A stretch of 14,485 bases of DNA from Pleurotus ostreatus/Saccharomyces cerevisiae fusant (Eukaryota > Opisthokonta), in the NCBI GenBank assembly GCA_024196135.1, contig JAMQCK010000882.1, positions 1 to 14,485 on the forward strand, in the 5' to 3' direction. This document shows, piece after piece, positions 9,609-14,485 of this stretch. Under the pieces are notes generated by a model. It was not told the origin of the DNA. It saw nothing but the letters and a program-made list of their open reading frames with translations, and did no database searches. A program made the translations under genes and the position numbers. How positions within the stretch are numbered: the stretch's first letter is position 1; each line of letters opens with the position of its first letter.

Positions 9609-9946
9609 TCAATATCCTTTCGTGGCCCCCGAGTCCTCTCGTAGCCGCATCGCCACTGTCGACTTTGCGTCGTCGTCCGAGTCATCGCGGAGGCGGAGCC
9701 CGTCGGCACGACGCTTGTCAGCACGGCGCTTGGCCCTGCGCAGGCTGCGCGTTGGGCCGACCGGCGCGGGGTTGGCGTTCTCGTCGTTGGTGTCGACCTC
9801 CAAGGCCTTCTCCGCATCAGGCCCAGGGTGAGGGTCGAAGACTCGTAGTCCTTGCATAAAGCCCGTATCTTGTCCGCCTCCCGCCGCGTGTGCTTCGGGG
9901 CCCCGAAATGAGGCCACATGGGGTCCTGTTGTTGAGTCGGACGCGG
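9609..9946 (-). CDS. Possible last exon of a small charged protein
   Basis: The - strand frame stays open from a splice-acceptor-like atag (9947-9950) to a stop at 9609-9611. It encodes about 112 residues with a typical disordered nuclear composition: an acidic and polar part (EKALEVDTNDENANP), an arginine-rich part (SLRRAKRRADKRRADGL) and an acidic DDSDDDAK run. An in-frame ATG lies at 9917, though the frame is open upstream of it. The stop lies 47 bases beyond the stop of the AT-hook gene, so the two would be tail-to-tail. I could not connect it to an upstream exon with consistent phase; a short frame starting with ATG near 10037 was tried and failed. A chance open frame is the main alternative. 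Confidence 0.3.
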
Positions 9947-10403
9947 CTATGACCGTGGATCAAATGAATGGCTATGGAGGGGCGGCCATTGGAGGAACAG
10001 GGAGCCAGCGAGAGAGGAGCTGGACGAGGAAAGACATGCTCGAAGGCTGGGGCTATATGAGACGCGCGAACCTTCCCTCCTGCGCGAGGCCTGCAGCACA
10101 CGAGGATCGTGTGACAAACACGAGGCTGAGAACTATTAGCGTCGCGGGCAGCAATCCTGGGAAGGACCACTCAGCTCATGAGCGCGATAAGAGCTATTCA
10201 GGCGCGAGCCACGACCACATATACCTTTGGCCCCGCACGCACGCGTCTTGCGGTAGTCGTCTTCTCACCAGTTTCTGCGCCGTCGGTGGTAGTGACCATA
10301 ACCTGTACAACGCCGTGCGCCCGCGGCTCAACAAACAATGTGCTCGCCAACGCGTCTGTCCTCTCCTAATTCATCTGATTAATCCATATCCCTTGAGCGA
10401 TGC

Positions 10404-10421
10404 ACGTAGGTACACCTACGT
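10404..10421. repeat. Perfect 8-bp inverted repeat
   Basis: The arms acgtaggt and acctacgt are perfect reverse complements separated by two bases. It sits in the unassigned stretch between two convergent genes. It could bind a dimeric protein or be chance. Confidence 0.5.
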
Positions 10422-10545
10422 CTTGAACCGCACTTCCTGCTTGGCGTCGCATCGGGCGTCAATGGTGGGGCGTTAGCCTTGACGAACAAACCCTTGACGC
10501 AGCCACAAACAGGCGGAAATCGTAAGCGCGCGCCTGTGACATGCC

Positions 10546-10559
10546 GTGACCTTGGTCAC
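10546..10559. repeat. 6-bp inverted repeat
   Basis: The arms gtgacc and ggtcac are separated by two bases. It is short enough to occur by chance, and no gene start lies close by. Confidence 0.35.
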
Positions 10560-10983
10560 GGTCTCAAGATCCTTGTTCTGCGGGCGCGCCTTCGACCTTG
10601 GCAACGGTACAAATGCTCGCAGACATTGACGAACAGTAAAGCATGCCCACGAAAAAACTTTCCATGTTCGAGAGGGGCGTGCGGCTGCTGTAGACCGGAT
10701 ACCGGCCGAGTCACGTGCGTTAATCCAAGCAGGCAAACAAACGAAGTGCGTGCGTTTGAGAACCACATATCTAGCTAAAGAATGACAGACAGCCAAACCT
10801 AGGCAGAGTAGTGCTGAAGCGAGGAACAGTACCTATGCCCCTCTGGGCGCACGCCTTCATTCACTTGTACATCAACAACTTCGTATATACGTAACCTGGT
10901 GCTGCTCAACAATGGAGCTCTGCGCAGCCGCCCGTGCGTCTGGCGGCCCCAACCCCGTAGCCCGTCATCTATAGAAGAATGTG

Positions 10984-13900
10984 TCAGGGAGCCCACATGG
11001 TAAGGATCGGCAACTGGACGAAATCGCACCCCTTCAGCGCGTCAAGGACGGCACATGGCCCCATGAACGCATTGGAGTTCTTCAGCTCGAATGTCTTGCG
11101 CAAACGCGGTGAGGCCAGATTGAATATGAGCTCCAGCGTCCGTTGAAAATCCGCCTGCTTCTCTTGTGGAATGCCCATTGCCTGGTAGAGTAGTGTCGTG
11201 TAGCTCCAGGATTTAGCGTATTGGGAAATTCGTAACAGCGGTGCAGGTCCGGACGTGATAACCGCCGTTACGGCAGGCTCGAGTTCGCGCATCGCGTTTA
11301 CGAAACCTGCAAGGGCGAGTATGACCTTGGGACGGGTAGCATGAAGCGCCACCCTATGATTCTCGTCGTCCATCACCCGAGGCGGCCAGACCAGGAAGCG
11401 CTCCTTCGACAGGCCATCGGGGCACAGCAGACGATCGGCTTGCCTCCACTGGTCCCCGGGAGGAGCCTCGCACCCCTGCATCGCGGCCACGAATTCGTCG
11501 CGCAAGACAGCGTGGTTGTCCTGGAATATGGACCGGCAACTTTGAAGGAGGGGCTGGACTGAAACGTCTGCGTCGTCGTCATCGAGATTCAGCAAGGGCA
11601 TCGGGGTTTCTTGCGCTTCCCGCAATGTGTTGTCGGCTAGGATGACGGCCCGAATAGCAGACGGCAAAGTGCGGACCAAGTCCGTCCTTTTGACATCAAA
11701 CACGATCTGCGACCAAGGATGAAAGAATAGTTAAAAGTGTAATTAGAACCGTGCTTATCTTCGTGAGTGAGGTTACTTACATGGAGATACTGGGCGACGT
11801 GGCGGAACTCGGGGATGGACGCGAAGAAGAGATGGACCCTAGCGTTCATGCAGGCTAGTTTAAGGGGTTTCGTCGTGTCTCTCTGCCGAGGTTTCGACTG
11901 GCCCTCTTCGGTGGGCGCACGCCCGCGGGGGCGCGTGGGTGGTGGTGTCGCTGCCATTTTCGCTCGCTTGGGCCCGCGCGGTTGCGCCGCCGTTGTCGCC
12001 TTGGACTGCGACTTGACTTCATCGGTCGATGGGGCGGCTTCATCGATGGCCGACGACGCTTGACTGACAGTGCTGCGGCTGCGCTTCCTGGAGCCGCCAT
12101 CGCGAACGCCATCGGAGCTGGACGAAATGCCCTCGCCAGCAACCAACTGGAGAAGCCCAGTGGGAAACTGAAGAACCGAACGGGGATCGCTAGTCGCTCG
12201 CCTTCTGATCGCGAGCTCAGCGTCCGTCTATTCCGGCGACAGTCAGAAAAAGGTAAGAGGAAGATACAGAGACAGCGCACCGGGAGAAGGGCAGACGGGA
12301 TAACACCGACGTGGAGGCCCAAATCGTATACCCGCCGGCTGGGCGGGGCGTCCGCGTCCTTGGGGGTCAGAGTGAGCGGAACGACGTGGGTGAACGGCTG
12401 CGTCATCTGGAGGCTAGGGACTCCGTCGTCGAACCGAACTTGCCCGAATCCTACTAGCATGTCGTCCATCGAGCCCTGAGCCCGCGCGCTGGCCAGGACG
12501 AGACGAACAGAAAGCGTGGTCTGTGAGTCTACCGAGATGCGTGCGTCTGTCCATGTCTGTGCGTCTGAAATGAAATCATCAATGTAGGAAACACTTCGTA
12601 GGCAGTAAGAACGAACACGTCTTCAACATGTCGTTCAGACAACGAACGACCTGGTCAAGGGGTGCACCGAAAGTGACGCCACACGGCAAGCGCCGCATCT
12701 GGTATAGCTCCAGTAGCATATTGGACGCATGGGAGGGCGCATCCAGGGTTAGGCTGGGGGACACAAGCATACGAACGACGATATCGTCAGGTCCCTGTCG
12801 CATGTCTTCTAGGTGCCTCATAAGCCAACGGACAGGTGGACTGCGGTTGCTTGACTCACTTTCATTAGTACCGAAATCCGCGTCACTGAGGGACGAGAAA
12901 ACAATGTGTATAGAGTACAAGGTAGAACCGTGTTCTCCACACGCCATTGGAACCGCAGTCAAGGATTCAGGCAGTCGGGGACTCGCAAGCCACTCAGACG
13001 TCGAGCTGCGAATGGCCAAGAACGTGTAGATGGTGGGCGTGCTATAGCGAACCTGTGTAAGGCGACCGCGACCTAGGATAGGAGCTTGATTGGACGAGTC
13101 AACGCGATATATAACGGACAACATGCCTGGTACTTTTGCCAGTCGCGGCCGGCAGAGGGAGAGGACGGTCGAACTCGGGACACCCACATGTCCTGAATCT
13201 GGCACAGTATATACAGGAACTGAGAGATCACAGACGCCCCCTGGAAAGGCAAGATGAAGGACGCCGTGGAAAGGAGTCTGCTGTATTGTCGGAAAAGGTT
13301 GGGTCAAATCAGAAGTGGCGACGACTTACGGGGTCTTGGGGGAGGATTCCTGCACTATATAATGCTGGGAGGTCATCGTCAGCTGGTGTGCAGTACAGGT
13401 GGGATGCGGCTCACGAGTTAGTCGCCCGTGCGGGGTGTAAGCGGTTTCGGTTTCGGGCATATGACTGATCTTCGCGCCAAGGTCGCCAGACTGGTGGAAG
13501 CGATCTACGAGGGTTCGGTAAGGCTGTAGACAAATGCCTGCGTCGCATACGAACGCACCTCCTCTTCCCGAACCCCAGCCATTGGGATCGAACACCGAAT
13601 TAAATTCGGAGTTGAATTGGCCCGCGCCTTGGCAAAACGGGATGATGAGTATGCCTCCGCCGCGATTAGAGAAGGATACATACTTTCAGCCCCAAAGGAG
13701 TCATCGGCATTGAGTGGAAGGTGGAAGAGTCCGAAGGATTCTATGAAGTGTTGAGGCGCGAGGGGAACCGATGACCGACCGCCTTACCGTTCGACAGGAG
13801 CGACGATTGCCCGAGCGATAAAGCCTTGGGTACGCTGCCCATGTCGTTGGGGTTGTTCAAAGAGGGCATCCCCCCTAGGTCTACATTATCATAAGCGGCG

Positions 13901-14485
13901 AGCTGAATGGACGACAGAGGACGGTAACCTGTAGGCATATTGCTGGGCGCGGGGGCGGTGGGACCTGTACGATGATTTTCTTGAACGCCGTACGTTGCGC
14001 CAGGCATGACGGGACCGACATGCCCAAATTCCTGGTCGCCTTCACCGATAATTAGAGGGAGCCAGTATAGAAGGGACAAGCTAGAAGGATCTCACCTGAG
14101 GCGGTGAGCGGAGCCGCGGTCGAAGGAGGATGGACCTGAGCCTCGGGTTCGGGCAGTGCTTGCGCGTCTTGGACGCTTGTCGAAGGGGAAGGATGTGGGG
14201 CCGGTGGCGCGGATGGCGATTCATGGACTGCATGCGGTTTGCTGGACGCGGGGGCGGTGGGACCCGTGCGAGGATTGGCTTGAATAGACATGACGGGACC
14301 GGCGTGCCCAACTTCCTGGTCGCCTTCACCAATGATTAGAGGGAGCCAGTATAGAAGGGACAAGCTAGAAGGATCTCACCTGAGGCGGTGAGCGGAGCCG
14401 CGGTCGAAGGAGGATGGACCTGAGCCTCGGGTTCGGGCAGTGCTTGCGCGTCTTGGACGCTTGTCGAAGGGGAAGGATGTGGGGC
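10984..14485 (-). CDS. Large orphan protein with tandem-duplicated Pro/Ser-rich exons, 5' partial
   Basis: Reading right to left, ten exons can be joined without a stop: 14485-14380 (cut by the window edge), 14323-14096, 14039-13788, 13740-13684, 13627-13330, 13280-13120, 13072-12617, 12564-12281, 12227-11781 and 11706-10984 (stop at 10986-10984). They encode about 1003 residues. I do not recognise the family. The visible N-terminal part is a repeated, proline-rich, probably disordered module (GDQEVGHAGPVM ... RTGPTAPA ... PLTAS). A globular-looking middle follows (NSEFNSVFDPNGWGSGRGGAF, SFILPFQGASVISQFLYILC, TPTIYTFLAIRSS). Exon nine has a basic Ser/Arg/Pro stretch with PKRAKM and an AT-hook-like TRPRGRAP, so a nuclear place is likely. 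The C-terminal exon is helical (ILALAGFVNAMRELEPAVTA, FQRTLELIFNLASPRLRKTF). Two introns (13073-13119 and 12565-12616) need less usual donors (gtccgt and gttcgt) to keep phase; the rest have standard ends. Confidence 0.65.
13940..14485. repeat. Tandem exon-intron duplication, period about 284-299 bp
   Basis: Two direct copies lie in tandem, from about 13940 and from about 14239 to the window edge. The segment 14051-14201 is repeated base for base at 14335-14485 (151 bp, shift 284). It covers 106 nt of exon and 45 nt of the following intron of the - strand gene. To the left of this block the copies diverge and differ by a 15-nt in-frame length change (shift 299 at the gcgggggcggtgggacc block). 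The right end is cut by the window, so more units may follow. Confidence 0.92.

Larger units (their letters stand above)
9562..10983. other. 1.4-kb stretch between two convergent genes, mostly unassigned
   Basis: The + strand AT-hook gene and the long - strand gene converge on this interval. The clearest coding candidate is the - strand frame at 9609-9946, listed separately. A second - strand stretch, from about 10366 down to a stop at 10198, reads TLFVEPRAHGVVQVMVTTTD and could be a last exon after an acceptor near 10367. The only in-phase donor I found gives a 40-nt intron, and the upstream frame remains unclear. The 175-codon + strand frame at 9949-10476 lacks convincing coding character. 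Two small perfect inverted repeats lie here (10404-10421 and 10546-10559). I see no RNA gene. Confidence 0.35.

Noticed and set aside
6805..10330. Short similarity between about 6810-6840 and 10290-10320 (both read VTITC)
   Set aside because: The match covers only about 15-20 bases with several mismatches and does not extend, so chance is sufficient.
9949..10476. 175-codon + strand open frame
   Set aside because: Its composition is irregular, it has no motifs or plausible splice partners, and a - strand frame in the same place is equally open.
10473..10796. Overlapping + and - strand frames of about 100 codons
   Set aside because: Both strands are open at once in GC-rich DNA, and neither shows coding character or links to other exons.
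11341..13468. Several + strand frames of 60-165 codons
   Set aside because: They are antisense shadows of the spliced - strand gene.

Overview
The window looks like nuclear DNA of a mushroom-forming basidiomycete (Agaricomycetes). Genes are split by many short introns of about 44-74 nt with GT..AG ends and CTNAY-like branch sites. Base composition is GC-rich, and one gene is a CxC5/CxC6 cysteine-cluster protein of the KDZ transposase class, a family greatly expanded in these fungi. No similarity search was possible: family calls rest on motifs read from conceptual translations, and exon models were joined by hand from splice signals and reading-frame phase.

Layout. Five genes lie head-to-tail on the + strand: (1) an unrecognised protein, 5' end unclear or off-window, ending at 1412; (2) an RPA32/RFA2-like protein with an OB fold and a C-terminal winged helix, 1720-2649; (3) an apparently intact six-exon KDZ-class CxC5/CxC6 protein, 2895-5038; (4) a SUMO-interacting-motif plus RING-finger protein resembling a SUMO-targeted ubiquitin ligase, 5698-6646; (5) a 763-residue orphan with an AT-hook and a proline/lysine-rich tail, 6970-9561. 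After about 1.4 kb with only weak coding candidates, a long ten-exon gene runs on the - strand from the right edge down to 10984. Its N-terminal part is built from tandemly duplicated phase-1 exons (14051-14201 is repeated exactly at 14335-14485).

How the genes may relate. A single-strand DNA-binding subunit, a transposase-class protein, a SUMO/ubiquitin-type ligase and an AT-hook protein sit side by side, flanked by orphan genes. This could be a mobile or transposon-derived accessory island dealing with DNA replication, repair or chromatin. That is inference. I found no terminal inverted repeats, target-site duplications or element boundaries, and unrelated neighbouring genes remain an equally open explanation.
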